Shown piece after piece: positions 1-12,265 of a stretch of DNA of 64,000 nucleotides. The stretch lies in NCBI RefSeq assembly GCF_015832195.1, contig NC_052018.1, positions 61,131,666-61,195,665 on the forward strand, written 5' to 3'. A program made the translations under genes and the position numbers. Origin of the DNA: Motacilla alba alba (Eukaryota; Chordata; Aves; Passeriformes; Motacillidae). Under the pieces are notes generated by a model. It saw only the letters and a list, made by a program, of their open reading frames with translations. It searched no databases and had not been told where the DNA came from. Numbering within the stretch: position 1 is the first letter of the stretch; the number at the start of each line of letters is the position of its first letter.

Positions 1-3000
1 AGATCCCTGCAGCTCTGCATTGCTCTAGTGTGTCTGTTTAGAATCTAGCAGTGTCTTGCTTCATTTTATGGTTCATATTGCTGTCTGTGAGATGGATTTC
101 TTCATCTGAAATGAAAATTGGTAAACATGCAAGTCCAAAATAAAGCTTGTGAGTTGGATTTATAAAAACCTGTGTTATTGGTTTCAGTCAACTGAAAAAT
201 CAATTTAACTGGTTTTTTTTCGGATGTGAGCTCTAGCTTCTCAAGCTTTAATCAACATAACATAACATAACTTTCCTGCCTTTTTTTCTGACACTGATTA
301 CAAGACTTCTTAAAGTATTTAACTACAATTAGCATCTGAAGCAAAATCGTAGGGATTGGGAATGATATTATTTTATTGACATTTTGCTCTTAAAGGGGGG
401 GAAACATCCATGAAACTTGTTAATACTACCTCCTACCTACTTATCCAATAGAAATAAAAATTATATGCACAATAATTAAACAGACCAGATAGGCTTTGCA
501 GATAATTTATAGCTGCCTTGGAATACTGAGTGTAGACTATCTCAGTCTACATGGATGGGAACAAGAAGGAAGTGTTAGAGATTTCTTAAATCTAGTGCTA
601 TGCTTTGATCACTCCTGAGAACAGGGGAAAGAAATTTTGGGTTTGTTTGCAGGCCCCTTAAATGTCACATTTGTGTGGGATTTTTTTTGTGGCTAAGATG
701 CTTAAGGACTTTGTTTACAGTAGGGATTTGACAGGAAAGAATGGAATATTTGTTTTATGGGTTATCCATCAGTGAAATGTTGTTTATTCCAATTCTTAGT
801 GATAGATTCTGCTAGGATTACTGTGGTATTGACACTGTGGGGAATAAAACCAAAACTGACGTATTTGCACCTGTGAGATAATGCACATATCTCTCCAGGT
901 GCATTAATTTGTAAAATGATTTGCTTCTGTATGATGATTGCCTTTAGGGGTTTGCTTTTTGCAAGCTTACTGTGGAACATTTATCCACTCACTCCTATGT
1001 TAGGGTTATTTAACAGTCTTGGAATGGTGCATGCCATCTCCTTGCACTGTCATATGGCCTTGTGGTTTTATTAATTACACTGAATTCGTCATCCTAGGAA
1101 TGTAATGAGTGGGTTATTACTATTTTTTTTCCTCATAGATAATCCTAGCAACCTTTCCACATTCTGTTTTGACCAGTGGCACAAGCATTACATGGCCTCT
1201 TTTACAAGATAAATACATTGCAATGTAGATGTAAGGAGAAATAGCAGCAGCAGTAAAACAACTCTGCTGTGACTGTGTGCAGGTATAAACAAGGCAGTAT
1301 ATTCACATGTAATGTAAATCTTGTTTTATGCCTTTTTAGAAAAGAAATAGACCAATTTCAGGCAAACATATAATCTGTGAATTATATATTAAGTATAACA
1401 GATTTATTTTTTTTAAATTTTTTTTAATCTTGCAGCATTTTAATCAAGCAGCCAAGTAGTGAGTTGTTAGGTGGACAATCCAATGAAATCAGCATCTGGC
1501 AGGTAATATTTGAGGTTTTAGAGTCACTGAGTAACTAGATTTTCCCATATTTAATTTAGGTATTTAATTCTTTTAATAGCTAGGAATAGAGTTTTTGTAT
1601 TCTGATATTGTAATTTCTGTATGTTCATCATCTTTGTTTCATGCTGTCATTCAGCAGAAGAGTAAGTGAAAAGTAATATATAATTTTAGTAATTAGGATA
1701 AAATTTCCTTACAATATCATTAGGTTACCTAATTTCAGAAGCCTTGTATGAAAATACTTTATATAATACCATATTTTAACCTTTTTCTCTAATGTTTGTT
1801 GTGTGCATCCATCGGCTACAGATCAAATGTAATGTCAGTTTCAAGCAGATGCTGAACTGTTGAATTCATTGTAATTCAGCTAATAGAGGTAACAACAAAG
1901 CATATAGTTTCCTCATAGTAACCTGTGATTATTGTGGCCTGTGAATAATTCACAGTTAATGGAGAATGTATTAAGGTGTCAATGCAGCATTAGGCACTGA
2001 AGTACTGTACTGTCTTATGTTCCTTGAATCTAAGAAGGAACTGGAATATCCTGATCCTCTTAAGCTACTGAATTGAAATCCTGAAAAAGATGTTTTCATG
2101 TAATTTGTTTTAATAGACTTTGTAAGCTCAAGGGGATGACTGACACTGCAAGATTATGACGTTACCTTGCCAAGCTGCTTACCAGAAAAAGCAGCAGAAT
2201 TCTCCTTACACAGTTTGCAAGCAGGCTTTTTTAATACAGATGTTGAACCTTCAGTACAGATGTTGAGTTTTACAGAGGGAATTATCAGAGTGGATTAGAT
2301 GTTGTTTCTTTTCTCTGATTGTTCTGCTTTTTCACCTCTTCCCAAAACTCTTGACATAGTGAATATTGGGCTTTCATACAGCTCTGGAGGTACTTTGTGA
2401 AGTACTTATTTAACTAAAACAAGATTGTACTGAAATAGGCTTGTCTAAATATATAGTAGTCTTAGGCATAGAAGGAAAAAAGTAACTAAGATAACTATAA
2501 AATTTTACATCAAAATTATGTTATGAAATGACCACAGATTGCTTTTGTCTTATTATTACTTTTGTCTAGAAAATGCAAAGCGTGCTTGAGCAAAGTGTGA
2601 TTGCAGGACTCTGACCTATATTTGTCAGATTTAGCAGAAGCTGTCTGCTAAGTAGCACATCATCTACTAAATGCAATCACATTATTTTCCCAAATTCAAG
2701 TTTCTAAAATGAAATACAAAATGTATGAAGATGATATTCTTCAACCAAATCAATCTTTCCTCTAGCTATTTTGAAAAGTTTACTGTCTTCCTCTGAAGAT
2801 CCTTGTGTTCCTTGGGAAAGGCAGTAAGGTGAAACTTGGCAATGGGAAAGAAGAAAATTCAAAGGAAAAAAACCCACACCACATTCTTTCTCTTGTATCG
2901 TCATGCATAACTCAAGCTTGAATTGTATGTGAATGCATTAGCTCTGTGTGTTTATCTGAAAGATACAGTGTTAACTGTGATGATGAATCTTCCCTTTTAA

Positions 3001-3711
3001 TTCTCATGCTTTGTAGATTCTGAACCTGAGCTTTAAAAAAAAAAAATCCCTTTTGTATATAGGTTAGGTAAAGGTGCATTTAAAGAGGCATTGAGATTTT
3101 TCTGTTGAGGAAGAGAAGTAATTGGTTCCAAGTAGTTTGACAGTTACTTCATTTATATAACTTCCTAGGGATAAAAACAACAGAATGAAGTTGATTAAAG
3201 CTCTAGCTACCAAGTAATGAGAATATTACTTTTCCTCAAAAAACTCACACTAATTTACAACATTTGTTGACTTTCTTGATGAAACGTGAGCACTTGCTCA
3301 ATGGAAGTGCATTTTCATAATTTTGTAGAGATTGGAGTTAGAAGCAACCACTATCTGGTAGTTGTACAGAGGGCATTGAATGAAATATTCAGAATTCCTA
3401 CTTAAAATAACTCGTGGTGTTCCTTGAATATACTTTTCTAGAGTTTTTACAACCCTTTTTCTGTTCATTCATTTTCATCTGTGATCATTTTAACACATTG
3501 ATTTTTCATATTTAAGAAAATAGAAGGCACAGTCATTGGTAGCCATCCTCCCACTGAATACCTCTCTAACTGGCAATTTTTAACTATTATGGATTTCTCA
3601 ATAGAAAGGTTGTAGTGTCCCAGTCATGCATGAGGAATAGCATACTGCTATTTCTTATCCCCACTTCAAAATTTTGTATTTTAATATAACTATTATTTAA
3701 TATTAATATTT

Positions 3712-3739
3712 ATATGAAATAGACATATTTCATATGTCT
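3712..3739. repeat. Two overlapping perfect inverted repeats
   Basis: ATATGAAAT (3712-3720) pairs with ATTTCATAT (3727-3735) across a 6-base loop. AGACATAT (3721-3728) pairs with ATATGTCT (3732-3739) across a 3-base loop. The two hairpins share bases and so exclude each other. The setting is very AT-rich, where such pairs can arise by chance. Confidence 0.75.
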
Positions 3740-4540
3740 AGCAGGAGCTAGGCCAGTATGAAGAGAGAATTGTGAAGACATGTATAAAATAAAACTACTT
3801 GGACACAAGACTGCTCTGTGAATTTACCTAGGTTCAGATCTGCCTTCCTGCCTTCAGCTCACCCACCAGCCCATGACTGTGCCTGGTGGACACCGGTGTC
3901 TTTCTGACCTCCTTGCTTCTGTCTGCACAGGTGAGCAGTCAACACTTGGCATATTAATACAGAGCAGATCAAAACCATCATTCACCTAACAGGGCACGTG
4001 TATGCAGCTAATCTCGTGCCCTCCAAGTGTTGGCAGTGAAACAACAACTTTCAGAAGTCTTTGCTTTGCTCCAAGCATTTATTTAAAACTCCTGACTTTA
4101 TTGCATTTGTTGAAAGCATTTGACTTTTACAAATGCTTCCTCAGTGATTCTTGATTATCAAGGCTGCCTCTAAAGCAACTGCTCCTTGAGTTAGTCTGTT
4201 TCCATTCTATTATATGCCTCCTTTAACCCAGAGATCTTGACACGGCCTTCCAGAACCAAGAGGAAAAAACATGGAACTTGGAGCAAAAGAGGACAGGTAG
4301 AGGGAGGAGGTGAAGCTGTTCTTAAGGTTTGCATCTCTTTGTTGCAAGGGCAGAGTATCCCTGCTCTGCATCTGGACCTCTAAGCAGTGGTGGTGAGGTG
4401 AGTGCAGGTCCTCAAACCAGCCTGAAGTCTTGAGTTACAGCACATTTGAGGGACAGCTAGGACTAGAGTTCAGTTCTTCATCCCAAAGCCAAAGACTGAG
4501 AAACAAAAAATGCAACTCCTGTCTTTTTGTATTTTTAAAT

Positions 4541-4562
4541 ACGCGCGCACACACACACACAC
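4541..4562. repeat. Short (CA)n microsatellite with a CG-containing edge
   Basis: An ACGCGCGC start runs into about seven CA units. It is short and has no visible link to a gene feature. Confidence 0.85.
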
Positions 4563-7500
4563 CCCTCACAATCCATCTCACACCTGTGGTGCAGTTTGCA
4601 GGCATCACCAGGAGCTCCCTCTCTGCTGCAACACGCTGCACTTGTGCCTCTTCTCAACAATTATCAGGTTTCTGACTTAAATATGTCTTGCTGTCCAAAA
4701 GATATAATTCTTGTTTATGAAGCTCTTCTGAATTTTAAAAACGGATGACATCTGTTGTTCTCTCCCTTCATCTCCCTTTCCTTTCTTTTTTTTTTATGTT
4801 ATTGTTTGTTTCCAGTGTGGTAGTGTGTCCCATACAAAGGTGTATTGGGATTTTTGAGGAGAATATTGAAAGTTCAGTGTATGTTCATAAGAAAGTATTA
4901 AAGAGCCTGTGGGCAGATATTGGAGATAATTAGGAGCTAGCTGGAACTGCTGCAGACTCGAGGGATGTTTGCAGGCTGCAGAATGTTCCTACGGGAAGGA
5001 AATGGCTCTGTAATTACAGGCAAGGTCAGCGCAGTCAGTTCAATGGAAAAGAGATGGTGAGAGCTGGGACGCCCTCCCGTGAAGGTCTTTGAATGTTGTT
5101 AGTGGGACACAGCTGTTGCCACTTTTTGAGGAAGTGCCTGGCTAAGTATACATTGTCTAGGGCTTCTCTGTGCTGAGAGGATTGCAGCCTTTTCTTAAGA
5201 AAGAAGATTTACACTCATAAGTGCCATGGATTTCTTGGTCACACTTCATGTTTTTTGAATCTCTAAAGTGTTTGGATGTGTTTTTCAGGGGTGTGAATCT
5301 CCCAACTCTTTAAAAGGCTAGTATGTGTTATTTGTGCATCTTTATTTCCTTAAACAGGTTTTTCAACACCTGTCTGGAGTATTTCAGCTCACTTCTGTTA
5401 ATTTGAAAAGGAGGCATATTTCCATGGCTGATGGGTAGCTTTGGCTCCAGGACATCCTAGCCATTTTAAATTCATCCTCAAGAGGAAAAACTTTGCTTCC
5501 CTTTCTTCTAAGGACAAACCCCTAAGTTCAGAAATATCCTGTGCCCAGACTTTGTTATCAGTAGTCTTCAAGTGGCAATACTAGTTGCAGGTACTCCTCC
5601 CTTCTGTTTCTCACTTGTTTTGTACCTTTTCCAGTTTGCCAGTGCCGCTGAATGTGGGACAACACTGGGGCTGTGGCAGGGATTGATTCTGCTTAAAAGG
5701 GCAAAAACTTTTGGGCATAGCTCAAATTGATTGAAATTTATTGCCACAATTCCTAACCCTTCTGTGCATGGTGAGTTCAGGAAGGGAAGCTCTCTTAAAA
5801 TCAGTTGCTGTTTTTGGAGAGTAAGTTTTCAGCGAGATCAGCTTCCAAGCCAGTTAATTTTTTCTTCAGGCTTTTTAGGAAAGTAGCTAGTCTTGTTAAA
5901 TAAATTTCTTTCACTTTTTTTGATAGGATTGTTTAATGATTTTTGTTAATTTAGAGATTGGACTAAATAAACAACAAATTGTATCATCTTACCAGCTTCT
6001 ATCTCTCTAGTATTTAGCCTGTAATACAGTAACTCTATTATATGATGTGCCAATTTTGTACTGTAGTGTTCAGCAGTGACCTTGGAGGTTGCTCCCACAG
6101 TCCCCATTTGATAGCTGGTGGGATCATCTGCCATCAGCTTGTGCCAAACCAGTTGTTGCTGGCACTTATAAAATACCTTGCTATCTTCATGGACACTGGT
6201 GTACATTTTTTCCTTCTTAGACTGCAAAGGGAGGGAAAACTAAAGTTTCCTTTGACCTTATGCAGGCTTGGCAGGTAGGGAATCTGGTTAGGCTGAAAAA
6301 TCATGAAGTGTTTTCAAAGACTCTTTATCTTCTGTTTCTTTCCTTATGATGTTTGGGTCGTCAGAATCTTCCAAAAGCAGGCTATGAGCCCTTATTTGTT
6401 TGGTTTCTTGGAGATAATAATTCAGAAATAATGTGTACTCACTTCACTTTTCCTTCTTTGCCTTCCTTCCCTTCCCAGTCCCCTTTTATCCTCGCCTTCA
6501 GATTCTCTGCTCTGCAGCCTTGAAGAGTAGGGGTTTGAATAAATATGAAATACTGAAGAGCTTGCTGCAGTATTGGTACATTTGGCTGTGCTTAGCTGCT
6601 TTCTGTCAACAAAAGAGACACCTCAATGAAAGACACATGAGGACAAATAAATATTTTTCTGGTTGTGCAACTGTGGCTTAACACACTTTATATAAGTTAG
6701 TAGGAACAGAAGATAAAAATGAGTAGTTAAATATTGACACTACAATAAGAGACTAGCTCATTTTTGTTTATAAGCTCATTTTTTAAAATTAAATTTTAAA
6801 TTTTCTGTCATGCAGAAACATAACTTGCTGCTGGGTTTTGCATTTGAGAAGAGCTATGCTTTCAAAACCAAGTGAAATAAAATAGTTGTGGATCCTGCTT
6901 TCCTGTGTCACAAGTCTAATATGTTTTTGTCTCATTAGGTGTCTGTACTTTAATGTTTTACATCATTGGGATTAGACTCAACAGTATTAGAGGATGAGTT
7001 CAAGTAGCATCTCCCTTTGTTAAAGGGAAAATCCAGAGAAAAAATATTTTCAACTACCTTTTAAGTGAAAGTAGAGAATTCACTGGTATTTATTGTCCTA
7101 GTAGTGTCAGAAACAATTTACCAGCAAAATCAGATTGTGGTGCACTTCTGTGATTAGTCCTTGCATCGCTGTGGAAGCAAAGGTGCATGAAGTTTAATTA
7201 TAAAAAATCTTCAGTTAAAAATTCAGTTTGAATGAGTTCCATCTGGAAGGCCAAGTTCTCTTTCTATGGTGAGAGAAATAGTGGTGGGATGTGCAGGTAA
7301 CACCCAGCTCTTTTATCATGCTTTTTGTTCTCTGCTATTACACACTTCACAACAGAGGTGGAAGCCATTACCCTGGTGTTCCATGGTGGGGAAAAACAAC
7401 ACAAAAAGCTTGGTTTCAAAATATGAAAATGAGCAGAACTGTGAGGCTGCTGTAATGGTGGCAGAAGGGGAGTGTCTGAATTACTGATTTTTTCAGAGGG

Positions 7501-9120
7501 AAGACTAGCACTTGACTCTTTTAATTAGGTTATTTCTTAGGAAATACAGAGTGCATGGAAATGAAGAAGAAGGAACGGAAAGCATTAATATATAATATAT
7601 GTAATCTTAATTCAGCCTATATTTGAGTGTTTGATATTATATTCATAAAAGTATTTTTTCCCTTGTCTCTGAATATAACATAAAGGTGGTGTTGATCCTC
7701 AGTGATTCAAAGGCAAACTATTCTCATAGGTTGTATTGTATTGAGAAAGTATTTGAATAATGGCTAATTTTATTACTTTTGTAGTTTTTTTGGATTTTCA
7801 TCTCTCCCTGACTAGCATTTCTAAAGCAGTTAGGATATTTTTAAGAGGAGAAGCCTTTGGTTTGTCTAATCTTGAAAGCAATGGTAAATGGAACTAAGAT
7901 GAGAGAAGGTTGTTGACCAAGATGCAGATGAGTCCTTTTCTCAACCTTGTTAATCTTATATGCAGTGAATAAGGACAGAAGTTGCATACAGATTTCATGC
8001 AAAGCCACTGTATCTATAGTTACCTGTATTTTAAAATCCACTTGTAAACTCGTGATTCTTGATCAGTTCAAACAATTCTGTTTAGTGCTTATCTCTGCTC
8101 TGATATTTCAGAGACTTTTGTTTTCTCAGTAAACATTTTTTTAAAAATTTCTCTGTAGGATTAGTAAAGGCTTGTATCATAACACTCATGCTGCTAACAT
8201 AAAATGTCAACTTTTGAATGCAGATGTCTGTTAGGAAGATTTCAGTGGGTACGGAAACAGTGGCACTGATCCTTCAGAGGATCAGGTTTGCTTATGAGAT
8301 AAATGCAGAGGTTTGTCTATAAACCATTGTACTCTGAATGTTTTTCTATGTTTTCCTATATACAAGCTTCCTCTGGGCTGTAATTGATAAGCATCAGAAA
8401 TTTGGAAAGGTGACATTTGTCATATCATCATCTTGCCATGATGAAAAAGTAATTAATAGCAGCCATTATTTTTAAAACTTCAGTGAGGTGTAGTGCTGAA
8501 GAGGTCTGGCAGTGACTCACCAAATCTCGGGGACAGTGTTTCTGATAAGTCAGCCAACTGTGTTGTGTTGTAAACTACTTTACAACTTTGCCTTTGTGTC
8601 TGTAAATTTGTTTTCTTATCTAGTCTCTTTTTTTTTAAACAAAATTAATTAATATGTCTATGCTAGAATGAAATAAGTGGTTAATTACAGGAAACATGAG
8701 GTTAGTACAGTGCTTTATGTAATAAAGACAAGACCATTTTTGCAGCTCTGATGACTATTATGAATGCAGCTCTGAATTTAAATGAGCTCTCTTTATCAGT
8801 AACTGTGTAGATGCAATAACTGTGCATATGTGTGCACTTCAGATACAGCTACTGGAATATCCTGAATGGCCTTTTGCTTGGTCTCTTGTGCTTTATTTGT
8901 ATACACTCTTTTGTATAAAATTGACTTTGGGGAATTTTTCTCCCCTTTTTCAAATGGAGATTTAAGCAGGATTTGAATAGTTTTTAAATTCATCTATATT
9001 GATTCAGACTTTTAAGCTTTAATTTTGAAGTACCTTAGATCTCTTCAAAGCAGTAGTTTAAGCCCTGGAGGAATCTTCCCAGTCTCTTTGAGACTGATAA
9101 GTTCAGTACTGTATTTTCAT

Positions 9121-9524
9121 GGTTTGGAGCATCTTTTCTGTGAGGAAAGTCTGAGAGCTGAGACTTCAGCCTGGAGAAGAAAAAGCTTAAGGAGATCTTC
9201 CTGTTGTGTACAGTTGATGGGAGGGAATTAAGTGAGAGAGACAGGCTCTTAACAGTGGTATCCAGTGACAGAACCAGAGGCAATGAGCACAAACTGAAAC
9301 ACAGATGGTTCCCTCTAAACATCAGCAAACACATTTCTGTGAGGATGACTGAGCACTGGCACAGGTTGCCCAGAGAATTCATAGGGTTTTCATCCTTGGA
9401 GATATTCAGAAACTGCCTGGATACAATCCTGGGTAACTGACTCCAGGTGACCCTGCTTGAGCACAGTGGTTGGACCAGATGATGTCCAGAGGTCCCTTCC
9501 AGGTCAGCCGTTCTGTGATTCTGT
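9121..9524 (+). mobile_element. CR1 LINE, 5'-truncated 3' end, sense orientation
   Basis: CR1 is the main avian non-LTR retrotransposon. The hallmark 3' segments are visible in order: the GAGGAAAG and CAGCCTGGAGAAGA region, GAGCACAAACTGAAACACAG, GAGCACTGGCACAGGTTGCC, GGACCAGATGATGTCCAGAGG, and the tail TTCTGTGATTCTGT. The copy is diverged and contains only the far 3' end. An open frame of 184 codons on the opposite strand across it is incidental. Confidence 0.95.
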
Positions 9525-11812
9525 TTGTGTGCCTCAGGGTCTAACCCTGTGCCTGCTCTATCACTAACATCTCCCTTCCCCATCTTCACTTCAAAGTTGT
9601 GAAATCTTTAACACTTTGCCCCAGAGACGGTGACCATGACAAAGGTCTTCCCCCTCCTCTCCCCCTGCAAAGTATCCTTCCCAGATACATTTCATTAGCT
9701 ATACATGCCCATTGTGAAAAGTTTTGGGAATTTTGGAAGTGAGAAAGAAAATTTTGTAGTTCGTCCTTTTGTGTCTGTCAAATACAAATATATCAAATGT
9801 GTATGTTCTGAATAATGTTTTTACCTATATATGATACACTGTGTAGGAGTTCAGTATAAAATCCTTAATCATAATACTTCGATTACTGTAACAGTAGTAC
9901 CAGTATCTTTAACTTGTTTTGGAACTTATTTTATTCACTTTTTTCTTTTTATGTGTGTGTGTGCTTTGCCTTGCAGAGTTGGAAGAATCCAGGAATTTGA
10001 AGTTTTGAGTAGCGGGCGTCTTACAAGATTACCACACCTAAACTGAAAAGGGAGATGCAGCTCTGAGTACCAGATTGGTGTGTGCACTGCATGTACATGA
10101 AAACGCACATGTTTTTGTCATCACCTAGACTTGCTCTGGCATATTCCTGAGAGCTTTGCAATTGATGAAAATTAATTTGAGAACCAGATGGAGCACCTTC
10201 TCAGCACAGGAATCAGTAATCCATGGAAAGACACCTGCCAGTAATGTTCAACTTTCCACATGTTCTTCACGGGTGAAAAAAGTCTGCAAGAAGAGAAAGA
10301 AAAAACATCCTCTGTGCAGAAGAAGCCTAATAAATACCTCCACAATCTAAATCGATAGCTGTGAGGGAAACAGAAGAATCAAGAGGGCAGAGGAAACTGG
10401 TTTAGTTCTAGCAGAGGAATAATGTATGGTCTTCGGCATGTTTTGCTTTGGGCTCAGTAGATTGTGAATGGACAATAAATCGTGACCTTCTGCTGAGTAA
10501 TGATGACTGGAAGTAAATAAGTTGAGGAACTATGGGACAAGTCTGGGCATTGAACTGAGCAAACCTCGCCATCCTTCTTGAGTTAACCAGGTCATCAAAC
10601 TTGCATATCCTTTCTCCCTCTCCTTTTTCCTCTTTTCACTTAGTGTGATATAAATACTAGCTAATTGAGCTCATAAATGTTATTCAAATAAAACGATTGG
10701 AATACTTCATATGTTTCCTTCTTGTACAGCTGCAAATGTTGTGTCTGGAACTATGAATCTGTGCTGTAGACAAGCATCAAGAAGGAAAGATCCTGTCAAA
10801 CAAGCAAGGAAAATACCTAGAGAAATAGTGAATCCAGGAAGTCAGATTTTTAATGCTGCTTCTCTTTCTTTTTTAGATGATTCTATTTCTTCCTTCCTTG
10901 AATTTTAGAAGATTTTGAAAGAGTGCTTACTTGATGTGCTTTAATTCTGGCATTTGTTTTTTATGGTAGAATGAAAAGTCTGTGATTCCTTGTAGCAGAA
11001 AAAAAGGGAAAAGTAAAGGAAAAACAGCTTGACATTGTAGCCCGTTTCACAGGAGAGAGAACTTCATGGTTCACCTGAGGCAAACTTACCTACTTTGAAA
11101 GCTAAAAGCTTTAGAGCATTTTTGATTCTGCTATAAATGGAGAGGGGGTTCTTTTTCATTCGTGTGTGGCAGCAAAAAGTGGGAAAGCAGGCAAGATAGC
11201 GTGATAAACAGTTCAGGCTGTGTTGGGTCTCTGGTGGAAAAAAAGTGCTGCGATGAAAATTGGATTGGCTTTGGATTGCAAAAACTTTTGAGTCCAACGA
11301 GCAGTTCAGTACCAAGAGGGATTTCCCAACTGGCCTGGCACACCAGTGCCTGCACAAGTTCGGGTCTGTTGTTTCACACGGTTTGTGTGCCTTTTTTTCC
11401 CTTTATGCAATCTCTTTCAGCTTTAGCAGCAGAAATACATCAGATGGAAAAGATATGCCAGAGGGCAGCTTGGAAAAGAGGAATGTCATATATATACATA
11501 TATATGTATGTGCGTGTGTTTAAATTTCTGCAACTGAACTTTTGAAGAAAATCTGACTGGAGGAAATTTTAAAAGCCTTAAGTTACTTGAAACCTACACA
11601 TTTGCAACTCTTTGTCTCTGGAATTGCATTACGCTAAACTGGAATCTCAGGCTGAATAAAGATTATATCAAGTTGAGCAAAAAGATGACTTAACCATTTC
11701 TTGAGCGCCTCTTATGAAGTAGCTGTTTCTCCAAAGGATAAGTGCACCCCCACTCTACAGACTCAAAACAAAAATGAACCTGAATTTTTTTTTAAGTGTT
11801 ACTTTTTCTTAG
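9525..11812. other. Intron upstream of the TULP4 exon; no gene seen
   Basis: There are no recognisable coding segments. Open frames of 60-127 codons occur but show no domain. A short AT/TG microsatellite with a near-perfect palindrome lies at 11487-11520. The rest is ordinary AT-rich DNA. Confidence 0.6.
11487..11520. repeat. (TA)n/(TG)n microsatellite with a 20-base near-palindrome
   Basis: CATATATAT (11487-11495) pairs with ATATATATG (11498-11506) across two bases, and the tract continues as alternating TG. It lies about 500 bases upstream of the TULP4 start codon. Confidence 0.8.
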
Positions 11813-12007
11813 CCAACTGCCATCATCTTTTATAGAGGAATTTTTCACTATGCATTTGGTGGATATTTATAAACACTGACCCCATCCTCCTCCCTTTCAA
11901 TGATCTATCCAGGTCAGTCTTATCAATAAAAAAAAAAAAAATTGATTTAAATTTTGTGCACTAGACATATTACTTTCTTATGTCAAAAAATAAAATATTT
12001 AAAAAGC
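11813..12007 (+). other. TULP4: Candidate 5'UTR part of the TULP4 start-codon exon
   Basis: The exon must begin upstream of the ATG, but the acceptor is not certain. The best-looking site is the AG at 11811-11812, preceded by a T-rich tract (about 11786-11810), which would give about 195 bases of 5'UTR. The AG at 12005-12006 is closer but follows an A-rich stretch with a poor pyrimidine tract. The interval also has a run of A near 11929-11941. Which site is used cannot be decided from sequence alone. Confidence 0.4.
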
Positions 12008-12259
12008 ATGTATGCAGCAGTGGAACATGGGCCTGTTCTTTGCAGCGATTCCAACATCCTCTGCCTCTCCTGGAAAGGCAGAGTCCCCAAAAGTGAGAAG
12101 GAGAAGCCGGTGTGCAGGAGGCGATACTATGAGGAAGGCTGGCTGGCAACGGGCAATGGCAGAGGAGTTGTAGGCGTCACTTTCACTTCCAGCCATTGCA
12201 GGAGGGACCGGAACACCCCTCAGAGAATCAACTTCAATTTGAGGGGCCACAACAGTGAG
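12008..12259 (+). CDS. TULP4: TULP4 first coding exon (residues 1-84), partial gene
   Basis: This exon encodes the N-terminus of tubby-like protein 4 (also called TUSP). It starts MYAAVEHGPVLCSDSN, passes through a basic/aromatic segment with CRRRYYEEGW, and ends RGHNSE. I recognise this as the near-invariant vertebrate TULP4 N-terminus. The family has N-terminal WD40 repeats, a SOCS box and a C-terminal tubby domain, and is thought to act as a substrate receptor for an Elongin/Cullin ubiquitin ligase. Only the lead-in to the first WD40 repeat lies here; the GH near residues 80-81 fits the start of a WD unit. The start at 12008 is the first in-frame ATG after a TAA at 11948-11950, with A at -3. 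The exon ends at a codon boundary (phase 0) just before a GTAAGC donor. The reading frame is intact. Later exons are outside the window or not recognisable. Confidence 0.96.
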
Positions 12260-12265
12260 GTAAGC
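12260..12265 (+). other. TULP4 splice donor (GTAAGC)
   Basis: The exon ends GAG and is followed at once by GTAAGC, close to the vertebrate donor consensus. The break falls after the HNSE residues in phase 0, which matches where I expect the TULP4 N-terminal exon to end. Confidence 0.9.

Larger units (their letters stand above)
1..9120. other. Non-coding DNA, probably TULP4 5'UTR intron; no gene seen
   Basis: The stretch is AT-rich, with stop codons frequent in all frames and no recognisable protein. Open frames are under 100 codons and look random. There is no CpG-rich promoter-like segment, so the TULP4 promoter is probably further upstream. Visible structure is limited to a short (CA)n at 4541-4562, overlapping inverted repeats at 3712-3739 and short A or T runs. 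Confidence 0.6.

Noticed and set aside
3858..3930. Possible 73-base non-coding exon between CCTTCAG and GTGAGC
   Set aside because: The CTGTCTGCACAG just before GTGAGC looks as much like an acceptor as an exon end, and there is no frame or conservation to judge by.
9035..9589. 184-codon minus-strand open frame
   Set aside because: It runs antisense across a CR1 3' end, which explains the openness. No known protein is encoded.
11954..12007. Upstream in-frame extension of the TULP4 reading frame
   Set aside because: The extension would start at a TTG codon, with a stop just upstream at 11948. The conserved protein begins at the ATG at 12008.
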